A stretch of DNA of 64,000 bases from Madurella fahalii. Taxonomy: Eukaryota; Ascomycota; Sordariomycetes; Sordariales. A program made the translations under genes and the position numbers. The notes beneath the pieces are model-generated. The model was not told where the DNA came from. It saw nothing but the letters and a program-made list of their open reading frames with translations, and ran no database searches. Shown here one piece after another: positions 22,892-34,134 of this stretch (positions within the stretch are counted from its first letter, which is position 1; each line of letters starts with the position of its first letter). The stretch covers positions 1,736,001 through 1,800,000 of the forward strand of contig CM056880.1 of NCBI GenBank assembly GCA_029876055.1, read 5' to 3'.

Positions 22892-23840
22892 TTAGTTGGC
22901 GTACCGCTTGCCGTCCCGCAGGGTGTCGGCAAACTCCTCCAGAGGGCTCCTGATGAGCTTGGTCTCCTTCCACAGGTTGGGTGTCAGGAAGCCGTAGGTG
23001 TTGGAGACGGCCGCGAACGTGGCCTTGAGCGTGTTCTCGAGGGTCTTGGTCGAGCCGGACGACGAGGTGTAGGCGTCTTCGATACCGGCGAGCTGGAGCA
23101 GACGCTTCACAGCAGGAGAAGCGACGAGCGAGGTACCGCGGGGAGCAGGGATAAGCTGAGCACTCTGTTAGCGCCTGGATCCACGCCATATCAAAACCGC
23201 AGCAGCCTTCTTATTGTCCGGGGGATACGTACGCGGACGGTGACGGAACCGCACTTGCCGCTCTCCTTGGTAGGGAGAGAGTGCGGGAGACCGAGGTTGG
23301 CGCCCCAGTAACCACGTCTAACGGGGATGACGCTGAGCTTGGCGATGATGATGGCGGCGCGAATGGCAGTCGCGACTTCCTTCGAGGTCTTGATACCGAG
23401 ACCGACGTGGCCCTCGGAGTCGCCAATGATGACGATGGCCTTGAACCGGGTTCGCTGACCGGCACGGGTCTGCTTCTGGACGGGCTTGATCTGTTTTGGG
23501 GGGGAAATTGAACGTTAGAAAGCTGCCAGATCCGCATCGTCATCGCGATTTTCGGTTTCGCTGAGCGTACCTTCATGACCTCATCCTTAAGCTTGGGGAG
23601 GAAGAAGTCGACAATCTGGTACTCCTTGATCGGGAGCGAGTGGAGGTAGATCTCCTCCATGGTCTTGATCTTGCCAGCCTTCACGAGACGGCCCAACTTG
23701 GTGACGGGCTGCCACTCCTTCTCCTCGCTCTTGCCGCCCCGACGTCCACGGCCACGGCCACGGCCGCGACCACGCTCACCACCGCGATCACCCCGGGAAG
23801 CGAAACCGCCGCCGCGGGCGCCAGTTCCCCGATCAGCCAT
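22892..23840 (-). CDS. rps2: 40S ribosomal protein uS5 (RPS2)
   Basis: Small-subunit ribosomal protein involved in decoding fidelity. Exons in transcription order are 23571-23840, 23233-23490 and 22892-23155, giving 263 aa. The start ATG at 23840 opens MADRGTGARGGGFASRG, followed by an RG-rich N-terminus (GERGRGRGRGRGRRGG), the usual methylated tail of eukaryotic uS5. The body shows EKEWQPVTKLGRLVK, the S5 double-stranded-RNA-binding segment RTRFKAIVIIGDSEGHVGLG and the C-terminal AVSNTYGFLTPNLWKE. Introns are 80 and 77 bp with canonical ends. It lies on the same strand as the RPS30 gene upstream, which suggests shared ribosome-biogenesis control. Confidence 0.96.
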
Positions 23841-24590
23841 TTTTTCGATTGTCAGTGGTTGTCGATGGGGAGTTGTTGTTGTCGTAGACTCGGTCGAGCA
23901 CTTGGGGCAGGTCAACTTTTTTCCTCCGAGTGCGGGGGGCTTTTTGCAGTGAATTCTCGATTTCTGGTGTGCTATGCGGACAACCCTAAGATTGTGTGGT
24001 GCCTAAGATTTCAGGCCGCAAAGGTTCAGTGGTGATGCACGGACCAGCCAACCCCCTGCTGCATGACTTTCGGACGCTCACCGAAGTGGGAGAGTCAGGA
24101 CTCGGACGCTAAGCTCATCTTCCGCGATACCATGAATACTGCTGTATTAGTATATAGCTTCGATATGATGTCATACTACTCCTGTTCTATCTGAGGTTGT
24201 TATTTCTATCGAACGAGACCTATAGGCTTGCACCGCACTGATCACAAAGACTTGCAATTAGAATCACATCAGGGAAGTTCACATGGATGCTTACCATTGA
24301 AGACCCGGCAGGAAGGGACAGAAGCAAGTCTAAGAGACGGTCTCGCGTAACGGCTACTCTATTTCCCACACAAAACCACCCGGCAGGCGATGTATTTTCC
24401 TGCCACCGGAACGCCAATACTTGCCCGAAACCTAGGGTGAAAACAACCACTGTACGATGCTAACCATGACCTCCATTTCTAGCTACAAGCCAGTCGGCCG
24501 AGTCCAAAGCGCCACTACATAATTAATCACCTCCCGTTAACTTCAACGCCCCTCTGACTCCTCCCAGCACCTCCTCCCTTCGTGCGTTGG
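23841..24590. other. Gap between rps2 and rps30
   Basis: 750 bp forming the promoter of rps2 and the 3' side of rps30. No gene is recognised. Confidence 0.4.
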
Positions 24591-24994
24591 TTATGCGGTT
24601 GGGTTCTGATTCATCTGCGTTGCAACCTGTGTGAGCCTGCTGCTATGACTATTCAAGGGAAAAATCTGGCCCAGTACCTTGCGCTTTCCACCAGTGGCTG
24701 TGATATTGACGAAGCGGCGTGTGTATAGTTCGCGCTTGTGCGCGCGGCCCTTTGGCGTCTTGGGCTTTTCTTGAGGCTCAACCTGACGACGGGGACTCTG
24801 TCAGTCACAATCTAACGAATTGAACCGTGTAATGAAGAGTTGAAGATTGTGTCCCACCTTGGGTGTTTGCGACTTAACCTTGCCTACGCATAACCTGTTA
24901 GTCTGCTGCCCCTGTTGATCGAGGAATGTGCGGTTAAGATGTCAGAACGGGTTCACTTACCAGCGCGGGCGAGAGAGCCGTGAACTTTGCCCAT
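24591..24994 (-). CDS. rps30: 40S ribosomal protein eS30 (RPS30), four small exons
   Basis: Small basic 40S protein. No exon exceeds 105 nt, so a plain ORF scan misses it. Exons in transcription order are 24961-24994, 24858-24883, 24678-24782 and 24591-24626, giving 66 aa. The product begins MGKVHGSLARAGKVKSQTPK and continues with the strongly conserved GRAHKRELYTRRFVNIT core and TGGKRK near the C-terminus. The three introns (77, 74 and 51 bp) have GT-AG ends. There is no ubiquitin-like FUBI fusion, as expected for fungi. The identity is secure from the conserved core; the last 11 residues are the least certain part. Confidence 0.93.
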
Positions 24995-25502
24995 CTTGAA
25001 AGGGGTATGTTAGATTATGGCGGGAAATTACGATTTCTTGTTGCTCACTTTGTGCGGCGAAAGGAGGTGATGGGAAAACTTGAAATGCAGTCAAAGAAGT
25101 GATCGAGAGAGATGGATGGTCAAATGCTTGGCCAGTGATTGGCCGGTCTCGGTGGGACCTTCACCGATGACTCGACACCGAACCTGGCCTTCAAACTCCA
25201 GACTCGGTTATGGAAAGGGTTAGGGTTATGCTAAGAACAGGAAAAGTAACATTCTTCAGGCGTAGAGTCTCAAACACCAATAAGCTAAGGAGGGAAGGAG
25301 ATATCGATAGGAAGGACAAGAATTCATTTGGGTATCTAAGTTCCGTTATTCCCAGCTACATATTCTCCCAGTTCCCGTTGCAGGGTGTAGCGCCTCCTCA
25401 TTATGGTCCTTGGTCTCATCCCCCCGTCATCACCACCTTGCATTGCGTTATTATTCCAATTTTGGTGTACTTCACACCCGTCGCCGTTTTTAAGATACAC
25501 CA
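24995..25502. other. Gap upstream of rps30
   Basis: 508 bp containing the ribosomal protein gene promoter and the 3' side of the MARVEL gene. The short plus-strand frame from 25210 has no recognisable content. Confidence 0.4.
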
Positions 25503-26023
25503 TTACACGACAGTATGCGGCTTAGGTTGTGCATTTGTAGTGTTGTTGCCACGGGCGCGCAGTGCGTCGAGGGTGTCGACAAAGACGAGGAAACCGAACA
25601 GCGCCCACAGGAAGAAGCCAAAAGCGACCGCCGCCTCGACAGCGCCGCAGAATGTGTTACCGCCGCAGTTCGGAGAGCCCCAGTAGGCGGCCAGTGCGAT
25701 GGACCCGGCAAACCAGAAGATCATGGTGATCCACTCGAGAGCCAGAGACGCCAGGCGGTGGAAGATGCGGGCGTAGTATAGCGGCGTCAAGCCAACATAG
25801 GCGAGCACCAGCAGCGTCCAGATCGAGTTGAAGACCATGAAAGACTTGACGCTCGGAGTCCAACGGTAATAGGGGCTGACAACTAAGCGCAAGGTTAGGG
25901 CCGGGTGCGTGGCAGGGACGGTCGAGACGATAGGACAAAGAACTCACTGTAAGCTGTCAGTCCCAGCTCGATGACGGCGAAGACCGCCGCAACGATGTGA
26001 ACTATAGGAACGAAGCGCTGCAT
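25503..26023 (-). CDS. MARVEL-domain membrane protein
   Basis: Small tetraspanning membrane protein; MARVEL proteins act at membrane apposition sites and in vesicle traffic, but the specific role here is unknown. Exons 25948-26023 and 25503-25882 (65-bp intron) give 151 aa starting MQRFVPIVHIVAAVFAVIELGLTAY. Four hydrophobic segments are visible: the N-terminal helix, SFMVFNSIWTLLVLAYVGL, LEWITMIFWFAGSIALAAYW and AAVAFGFFLWALFGFLVFV. The cysteine-bearing loop GSPNCGGNTFCGA between helices 3 and 4 is typical of fungal members. The family assignment comes from topology and loop pattern, so it is probable rather than certain. Confidence 0.75.
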
Positions 26024-27614
26024 GTTTCTTGGGATTTTTTGTTCGGTTCTAATCAAGGCTATATCGTTGAGCTGATGGGCGAAAGTGGAGAGGCGACGTT
26101 GGAGCAGTTGAGGCAGATGGTTTATCAGGTGGAGAAGGCAAGACAAAACTGGAGATGGATAAAGAAATGATTTGCGGGTTGGCTTTATATAGTGTCTCGA
26201 CGTTTATGCCCAAGCAGTGGCGCTCATTGTCCCGCGCAGGCCAGATTTCCTGGCAATAGGCCAAGCAGAACAGAGATGACGTGTTGCCCGGCAATGCACC
26301 AAGAGGCTACGACCCAACTCATGTGAGACGAAGACACCTTCTAGAAACCCTATGCTAGACTCAAGCGTGGAATCTCTGCAAGTCAGTAACAGATAAGAGT
26401 TAATGCTAACCTAGCTGGTCAGCTGATCAGGCGTGCATTTATCGTCGGGCGGACTAAAGACATGAATATCGCTGACGTCATAATGTAGTGGGTAGTGGTA
26501 AATGTGGAGAAGCTGCTGGCTTGTCCCACATGCAACCCCCCCCCCTTTCCCTGCCAAGCGTCTTCACTCTCAAAACCACGCTCTCTATGTTGCCGTTTGT
26601 ATCTTTCATCTGAGGCAGAGATTCAACCAATAATGCAAGTCGGTTAACCTTGTTCAACGAGTGCCTGATTACCGACAAGACACACGTAGTCCAAGGTGTA
26701 GCCCAATCACCCAACCCGCAGCCAGCGCTCGGGGTCGGTGTGTGTCCTACCCTGCTGTGTCTCGGACTAGAGTCAGGGGCAACTTGTATCAGTGAGCCAT
26801 GTTGGAGTCTTAAGTCGCGTAATCGGTGATACTCTGCGCTGAGATGGAGTGTGACATGTCTTCCAGAACCGTGCACTTCGCAACGGTTTACAGTTTCCTT
26901 TACTAACACATGGGTAGCATCAGGTTGCAAGGAGCTGCCTGAGCTCGGGGTAGTATAAGCATGTTGTGCAGTGGTAAGTAGCTAAGCCGAAACCCGTGTG
27001 CACGACCGATTAGTCCGTACCTGCCATGCCCCGGTTTGCAAGCAGCAAGTCGCTCGTAGAACGGGATACTATAACCCTGCCAGCCGACGGTGTGGCTTCC
27101 CCGAAAATGGGAGATAGAAACGACTCGATATGGCCAGTTCTTCGCTTAAACTGGATTGGTGTGTAGCTAATGCTCCGTGTGGACTGTCGGGTAAAGCTGG
27201 GCTGCTCTGCCCCGGGTGTTTATATAAATTAAGGTTGGGTGGTCTAGACATGATGCTTGCCTGCATGAACCATGATCTCCTTTCATTGATACTTTCATGA
27301 TTCTGGCGAGACGAAAACATGAACCCTCTCCCAAGGAGGAGGGATGATGAGGCGAGCCTTCGACCACCCAACTCTATGCGGCTTGCACTGGGTCCTCGAC
27401 AGCACCAGTTTGTCCTTGCCCACCGTCTTCACGGGGAGGCTGGATGTTCTGCACTGGATGATGCTACACGTGCGTGGTAAGACGGCTTATTGGGCGAGTG
27501 CGTTCACGCTGGGTCGAGCATTGCGCGCTTCGCCAAGGAGAGGCAAGCCTGTTACGTTTACAGACTTTGAGGTTAGTATGGACTATATGATCTGGACTCG
27601 CGTGGCCCGTCTTG

Positions 27615-27986
27615 CTATTGGGCATCACCTCCTGACGGCTCTACATTAGAGTCTTGATCCCACAGTTGTAGACAACGTTTCTGAGGCGATGTAGAACCCT
27701 GGAGTTGGCCCATCTGCTTTTGGGGTTTCCTCGTGGCAGTAGAGCCCCGCACTTTCCGGTTCACGGACTCGAGCGCTTGCCTCTGATAGCGCTGGGAAAG
27801 CACAGTGAACCATGCGGGATCCTTCAACGGTTCTGAGCCAGACGGTTGTGGCTTCGGGGGAATGTGACTTCGAGAGGTTGGGTAGTAGGCAACGGTTGCT
27901 TCTACACCATTCTCTTCGACTCCTCTTAGAGACGGGAGATGGGCTCGAATGCGGGATTGACCGCCCGCCGCGGCATGACAGTTCAT
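27615..27986 (-). CDS. Hypothetical small ORF, doubtful
   Basis: A 123-aa frame beginning with a true ATG. Its middle (SEPLKDPAWFTVLSQRYQRQAL) looks protein-like, but I recognise no family. The region to its right on the opposite strand also looks protein-like, so at most one of the two readings is likely to be real. Confidence 0.18.
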   Translation of the reverse strand: MNCHAAAGGQSRIRAHLPSLRGVEENGVEATVAYYPTSRSHIPPKPQPSGSEPLKDPAWFTVLSQRYQRQALESVNRKVRGSTATRKPQKQMGQLQGSTSPQKRCLQLWDQDSNVEPSGGDAQ

Positions 27987-27987
27987 T

Positions 27988-28377
27988 GAGGGAGATATCT
28001 ACCTACACGGGATCGATCTCAAAGGCGTACATTCTAGCCGTACTCTGCCAAACGAGCCGAGGACGGTTTGCGATGCTGACAAGAAGCCATATCTCTATGG
28101 CACCATGATGAGTGAGATGATGTACCAACCGAGCCTGGAAATACTGTCACAGCATGGCGGAAACATCTCACAGAGCTCTCCTTCAAGGACCCGAGACTGC
28201 TGCCTGAGCTGCAACAGCATGAATGTTTTAATGAGTTACGACTTGGGCATGATAAACGCAGAATACGCGGGAGCGAACTAGCCATCAATTTAGCAGTCGG
28301 ACGCGTTGGGCAACGGTCGAGATCGTTTCAGCCCCCAAACTCCTCGGTGAGTGCGTAATCGAATCTTTGATTGCGTA
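27988..28377 (+). pseudogene. Possible gene relic in two frames
   Basis: One plus-strand frame reads EGDIYLHGIDLKGVHSSRTL and continues to KKPYLYGTMMSEMMYQP. About 28110-28130 the protein-like reading moves to another frame (DDVPTEPGNTVTAWRKHLTE, then LSFKDPRLLPELQQHECF). Composition in both parts looks coding, but the frames do not join and no start codon is evident. I do not recognise the family; a frameshifted remnant is an inference. Confidence 0.25.
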
Positions 28378-28703
28378 TAGAATACTCGATGAGACCTGAC
28401 TGCATGCGTAGTGGCCCCACCCTTCCCTTGCTGCCTACGATTCAGCTTGGAGCTATTGCGTGTCGAGGGGTATAGCTGTATTGCAAACCTCGAGTCATTC
28501 CCGCAGCCTTCTCGAACTGAAATGCTAGCGAGTAAACTATTTATACTCGAGGGAGGAGGCAATGGGCATGGTTTTCCAAGTAGACTACTTGTGATTTCTT
28601 TTTGCTTTTCTTTCATTTTTTTCTTTTTATTGGGTAGACGACGAGGCAAATCAGGATACCAAATTCTCACCTGCCTCTGACAATACGGGACCCCGCGAGA
28701 ACC

Positions 28704-30640
28704 ATGAATCCATACGTCGCGATCGTCTCATCGCTGCTCTTTTTACCAGCATTGTACTTTCTTCTTCACCGCCCGAAGCAAAACACGAAACCACACGAGA
28801 ACGAAGCCGAAACAGAACAGCCACGAGCAGGTTGGCGCCAGCAATATGAGGACTGGAAACTCTTCCTGCCCCTCCTGCTGCCCAAAGACAGCGCCGTTCG
28901 CCGGAGGCTGGTGTACCGGTACTTGATGATGTTTATATGTGTCGGCGCGAGGAGGGTCCTCAGAGTGGCCCATCCCATTTTGCTGAGGCGAATTGTGCAG
29001 GTCCTGAGCTCCGAGACAGTATCGCCCCGTCTACCGTGGATTGAGATTGCCCTCTTCATCTTCCTCCATAAGGTAGTACAGGGCGTCATCAATAACGTAC
29101 AAGAGGCCTTCAGAGCAAGAGCGGAAGGCGTACTGGTAAAAAACATCTCCGTGATCCTATATACCAGGCTGCTCGAATTAAGCGCCGATTATCACGAGAA
29201 CAAGAAGTCTGGAAGCGTGTGGAGAGCGGTTCACCGATCCGGAAGTCAGACTGTCGCTTATTTTGGCGACATCTTCTTCACCGAGGTAGCCATGGTATTC
29301 GATGTCATCCTCAGCATCGGAACCTGCTGGACCATCTTTGACGGCGGCCTTGCACTCGCCATGTCTGCCGCCTTCGCCTGTTACGTCGGCTTCTCGCTGG
29401 CGTTGCGACAGCATACCAGGCGAAACTTCGATATCGTGATCAAGGAGAACGAGAGGGAGGCAAACCTGAGCTATGATGTCATTCAAAACTGGCCAACTGT
29501 CTCGCACTTCAACAGGGTTGAGTACGAGGGCAACCGATATACGTCGGCCATCAAGAGGAGCAGGGAGGCATATGACCAACTGTTCTTGAACCATCAAATT
29601 TGGAGAAGCATCGGCAGGGACCTCGTCGCAAGCGTCGGCATGGCGGCCGTTTGCATCCTCGGGGGTTATCAGATCCGGACGTCCCAGCGAAGCACGGGCG
29701 ACTTTATCATGCTCTTCCAGTTCCTCACCGACACGTTCCCGCAGCTCGTGTCCCTCTCGCGCATATTCGAGAGTACGGATCGGTTCCTCTCGAATAGCCA
29801 CAATGTTATCGAGCTTCTCAAGCTTCAGCCAACAGTGAAAGACAAGGAAGGTGCTCCAGACCTGAAGGTCGGAAACGGAACCGTCGAGTTTGACAATGTC
29901 AGCTTCTCGTACAACGGGAAGACGGATGTTGTCAAAAGCGTCTCGTTCAAGGCCGAGGGAGGGAGAACCGTAGCCATCGTGGGTGAAACGGGGGGCGGCA
30001 AGTCGACACTTCTCAAGCTGCTGAGCCGAACGTACGATGTCAAGAGCGGAGCCATCAGAATCGACGGACAGGATCTCCGCGACGTCCGCCAGGATTCACT
30101 ACGAGAGCAGATGAGCATTGTCCCGCAGCTGATCGGCGTCTTCAACGCGTCGATCCTTGAGAACCTCCGCTATGCGAACCTCGAGGCGACTAGGGAACAG
30201 ATCGAGCAGGCGTGCGAGGCTGCGGCGCTGCACAAGAGGATAATGTCGTTCCCCGATGGGTACGACCAGGTCGTGGGAGAAAGGGGGGTGAAACTCTCCG
30301 GGGGGAACGCCAACGGCTCGCAATTGCGAGAGCGCTCCTCCGGCCGGGGCGGATCGTGCTGCTCGATGAGGCAACGAGCGATCTGGACGCTGAGACTGAG
30401 GCCCGGATTCAGGATTACTTGAAGAAGTGGTACGTTGGGCGGACCGTCATTGTCGTGGCGCACAGGCTCGCTACCATAGCCAACGCGGACCTCATAATCC
30501 CATTCAAGGATGGTCAAGTGGTTGAGGTTGGGCGGCACGGCGAGCTGCTACAAAAGAAGGGTTACTTTTACATGCTGTGGAACAAGCAGAGGCTCGCTTG
30601 GAACCCAGCTTCGAAAATAGAAGCAGAGTCGGAGGTCTGA
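28704..30640 (+). CDS. ABCB half-transporter (HMT1/ATM1-like), with apparent frameshift
   Basis: Membrane half-transporter with one transmembrane domain followed by one nucleotide-binding domain; nearest recognisable types are the vacuolar HMT1 and mitochondrial ATM1 groups, substrate unknown. The first frame (28704 to about 30303) covers the membrane domain and Walker A (GETGGGKST). The frame then shifts inside the ABC signature: KLSGG is followed by six G residues where seven are needed to continue as ERQRLAIARALL. The second frame (to 30640) carries Walker B IVLLDEATSDLDAE and the H-loop VIVVAHRLATI. The whole would be about 645 aa. The shift is either a real 1-nt deletion or an assembly error in a homopolymer. 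No intron with acceptable signals repairs it. Confidence 0.8.
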
Positions 30641-31026
30641 TGTAGTTGAATGAGCGCAGGTTGGATTAGGGTGATAGATGATGTGGAATAAGAATATATC
30701 TATATGAGATGAGTGAATAGAACAAATACGAACAAAATAAATTATATTTTTATATTTATTTATTTTAGTTTTTCCTCCAAAAAAAATGGAAACGAAGAAC
30801 AAGCTGCGCTTGAATGTATGCAGCGAAAAGGGCACTGAAGAGTAGTCACGTGTTGTCGCGTAAATGACGTGTTTGCCGCCGAATGATTTCCCATACTGCA
30901 ATGCATTACCTCTGACCACACCAGCTCCGAGATTCCTCACGTCAATCAGCCTTGTCGAACTCATCGAGCTGCCGTACACATTCAATGGTCCTAGATTCTT
31001 CCTCGTCCTTTACAACTTAGGGCATC
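30641..31026. other. Intergenic, AT-rich
   Basis: 386 bp, with an AT-rich 3' region of the ABC gene (about 30690-30770) and the short promoter of NBS1. No gene is seen. Confidence 0.4.
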
Positions 31027-33860
31027 ATGTGGTTACTTGAGAGCGATATATTCGAGGGTGCGTGCGTCGATGCAAACAGCCTTCCTGGCCGCGTACACCA
31101 ACGAACCCTGACGCGAAAATTAATGCGAGAATAGGCAGGAAACTCTGGTTGCGGCCGGGCAAGCTCTACCTCTTTGGCCGCACGGCTGCAGAACGTAAGT
31201 CCAGCTCGTGCACTCCTCGCATTACGCGCAGACCTGCTAACTTTCGCTTCCGTTCTCAGCTGGCCAACTTGCGATATCGGACAAGACTATCTCGAGGAAG
31301 CACATCACGATCCAAGTCGACAATGTCCCGGAAGGCGGCGGTGTATGTTGTTTAGTTTCAGGCGCATTGCAATGATAGGCTGCTGACTGGCTGCAGCGCA
31401 ACCTGCGTTCGCGCTCGGCGATTACGATCGAAGACCTCGACTCCAAAAAGGGGACACTGTTGAACGGCGTCCAAATACGCGGACAGAAGAAGACACTCTC
31501 GGAAGACGTGAACGAAATAAAGCTGGGCTTATGTCCTAAAGTGGTCTGGTAGGATACCCCGCCTCTGATCCAAGGCGCTCTCCCTTGCTGACGCATGTGG
31601 CGGACGTGGTAGCATTCATTGGCAGCCGGTCGTTCTTAGCTTTTCATTCACTAGCAAAGAGCTGCGCGCGGATCCTTGGGCAAGACTTCGTGATAGTCTC
31701 GAGCAGCTCGACATAAAGTACTCGGCCGACTACGAGACAGCCACAACCCACGTCGTCTCCAAGAAGCGCAACACATCCAAAGGACTGCAGGCTCTGATCA
31801 ATGGAAGACACATCGTGACGGATAGCTTTATAGATGCTATTGTGGAGGCAGCTACTATTCCAAACGAAGCTGAGGAGGGCGCAAGCAGTGCTTTGGAACA
31901 GGATTTCGAAGCCTCTTGGCCGAATGCCATAGACCATCTTCCGCCACGCGGTGAGGCGCCGGTGGACCGGCCTCCAGAAGCCTACTCACCGGATGGGCGG
32001 CGGCAAGAAATTTTCGATGGATATACGTTTGTGTTTTACGAAAGAAAGCAGTATGACAATCTCCTCTCCGCTATCACGGCTGGGAAGGGTAAAGCTCTGC
32101 TCAAAGAGGTTACTCCAGGGGTTACAGACATTGACGACTTCATCCGGTATGTCAAAGGCGTTGCCGGCGAGAAGGGACTAGGATCATTTGAGGACGGCAG
32201 CGAGGGGAAGGGAGTGGTCGTTGTGCGCTACATGCCAAAGGATGAGAACTATGAATGGTACGCTCAGTTCTTGACCGCATTTGCTCAGCGCCTCGACCAT
32301 CGGCCAATAGACCAGCGGGAGTTCCTCGAGGCTATCCTTGCATGTGATGCGTCCATGCTTCGCCGTCCACTCGAGGAGGCAAGCCAACCGGAATCGACGG
32401 TACCGCGCGGCCAGCAACCAGCAGATGACTCAGGAGATCGCATGGAAGTTGACCAGCCTTCAACAGAGCCGCAAATATCTCAGGAACCGGTTGCGGAGCA
32501 GGAAGCCGCGAAACCGCCGCCAAGGGGGCGGGGTCGAAGAGCTGGACGGAGTCGTTTCAAAGGGTTCGATTTTGACGACCCGGAACCTGTTGAGGAGAGC
32601 CCGCCAGTCGAAGACCCGGAACCTCCCAAGGTGGCCGCAGCATCTCAGGACAGCTTATTCGTTTCTCAATACCGCGAACCGAACCTCCCCTTAGAGGAAG
32701 AAGTCCCGAATACACGCGTAACGCGCCGATCACAGCGTAAACGTGCCCTCTCGCCGCTACCGGAGCATGACAACTCAGCGTTAATGGACGAGATTGCACC
32801 GAGAGCAGCGGCAGCCAAACGGCGGCGCATCGAATCTGGCCAGACACCCGTGCCTCCTCCCCCTGAGCCAGCACCAGAGCCTAGACCAGATGAAAACGAA
32901 GACATGGTACCTGAATCCCCACCGGAGAAAGCAAAGAAGGGCCAGGCAGTGAAAGGCAAAGGCAAAAAGGCCAAGGAAGGCGAGGACATCCTCGAGCTTG
33001 CTCGCCAGCGCCGAGAAGAAGCCGAAGCCAAGGCTGCGGCGGAGCGCATGGAACTCGAGCAGCTGCCCGACGACGGAATCGACTACGCCACTATCCGCGC
33101 ATTACACATCGTTGAAGAGTGCGAGGTACGCTTCCCGGATCCGGGTAGTAACACTCGCACCCGGGAGCAGGACATTGCCGACGGCCGCTGGGATCCGCGG
33201 TGGAACGGCCGCAAGAACTTCAAGCGCTTCCGTAAGCAGGGCGACGCGGCAGGCCGTCCAGCAGCACGAATCATTATCGGTCTGGAGGAGGTCAAACCAA
33301 AAGAGTATGGCATTGGTGACGACTACTGGCTCGAAGACGAGAGCGGCGGCCGCCGTAAGAAGGACAGCCAGCGTGAATCGCAGAGTCAGCCGCAGCCGCA
33401 GCCGCAGCAGCAACAACCACCGTCGCAGGGTAAATCCGACAGCGGAACCGCCAAGGGCAAGCAGCAGAAGGTCGCGTTGCGGCGGACTGTCTTGGCCGTG
33501 GATAGCAGTGACGAAGAGGAGCGGAACGAGCTCGAGTCTGTGGCGCAACAAGACCAGATGACGATAATACCGGACTCGGAGCCGTCAAGGAGCAGGGCAG
33601 CCAAGGCGGCTGAGAGAGCGAATACTACCCGCCGCGGGCAGACGCAGACGCAGACGCAATCGCAGAGCCAGGCAATCTCGTCGTTATCTACCAGGGGGAG
33701 TAGTACTAACAAACGGGCGGCGCCGGCGGAATCGTCGTCGACCGGGGGCCGGGCAGCCAAGAGGCCAAGGAAGGGATTCATGGCGGCGCCGTCTGATGAT
33801 GATGACGACAGTGACGACAGCGACGACGAGCTCAAGTTTCGGTTTGGGAGGCGGAGGTAA
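31027..33860 (+). CDS. nbs1: Nibrin/NBS1, MRN complex subunit
   Basis: Nuclear DNA double-strand-break sensor that tethers MRE11-RAD50 and recruits the ATM kinase. Five exons: 31027-31057, 31135-31194, 31260-31342, 31397-31548 and 31613-33860, giving 857 aa. The N-terminal FHA domain is spread over four small exons (MWLLESDIFEG, RKLWLRPGKLYLFGR, SDKTISRKHITIQV, DLDSKKGTLLNG), so only the last exon is obvious in an ORF scan. BRCT-like segments follow (TTHVVSKKRNTSKGLQALI; YTFVFYERKQYDNL). The long middle is disordered, Pro/Glu-rich and has basic clusters. The C-terminus has an acidic run of mixed Asp and Ser residues and ends LKFRFGRRR, similar to the Phe-containing C-terminal motif that contacts ATM in this family. 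The family call rests on domain order. Confidence 0.88.
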
Positions 33861-34134
33861 CGAGCATACGTCGCGCATAATTTTGGTTGTTAAGCCGGCT
33901 AGATTTAGAGAGCAAGCGAGCCATGTGACAAACCCGGGATTACAGGAGGATTACAACGAAAGAAATGACCTTCCTATATCTATGGGGGTATCATCTCTAT
34001 GAGTCTTAACACTCGACACATACACCCGCCGAGAAATCTTTGCTTAGATCTAAGCCCCACGTGTGTGCAAGTATATAACACATATTACATTCCCCTCCCC
34101 TCCCCCCTTTCCCCCAACTCTCTTACACCATATC

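Larger units (their letters stand above)
26024..28703. other. 2.7-kb stretch with possible gene remnants
   Basis: No intact gene is recognised. A 123-codon minus frame with an ATG (27615-27986) and plus-strand protein-like frames at 27988-28377 are described separately. The right end is a pyrimidine-rich promoter for the ABC transporter gene. Confidence 0.35.
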
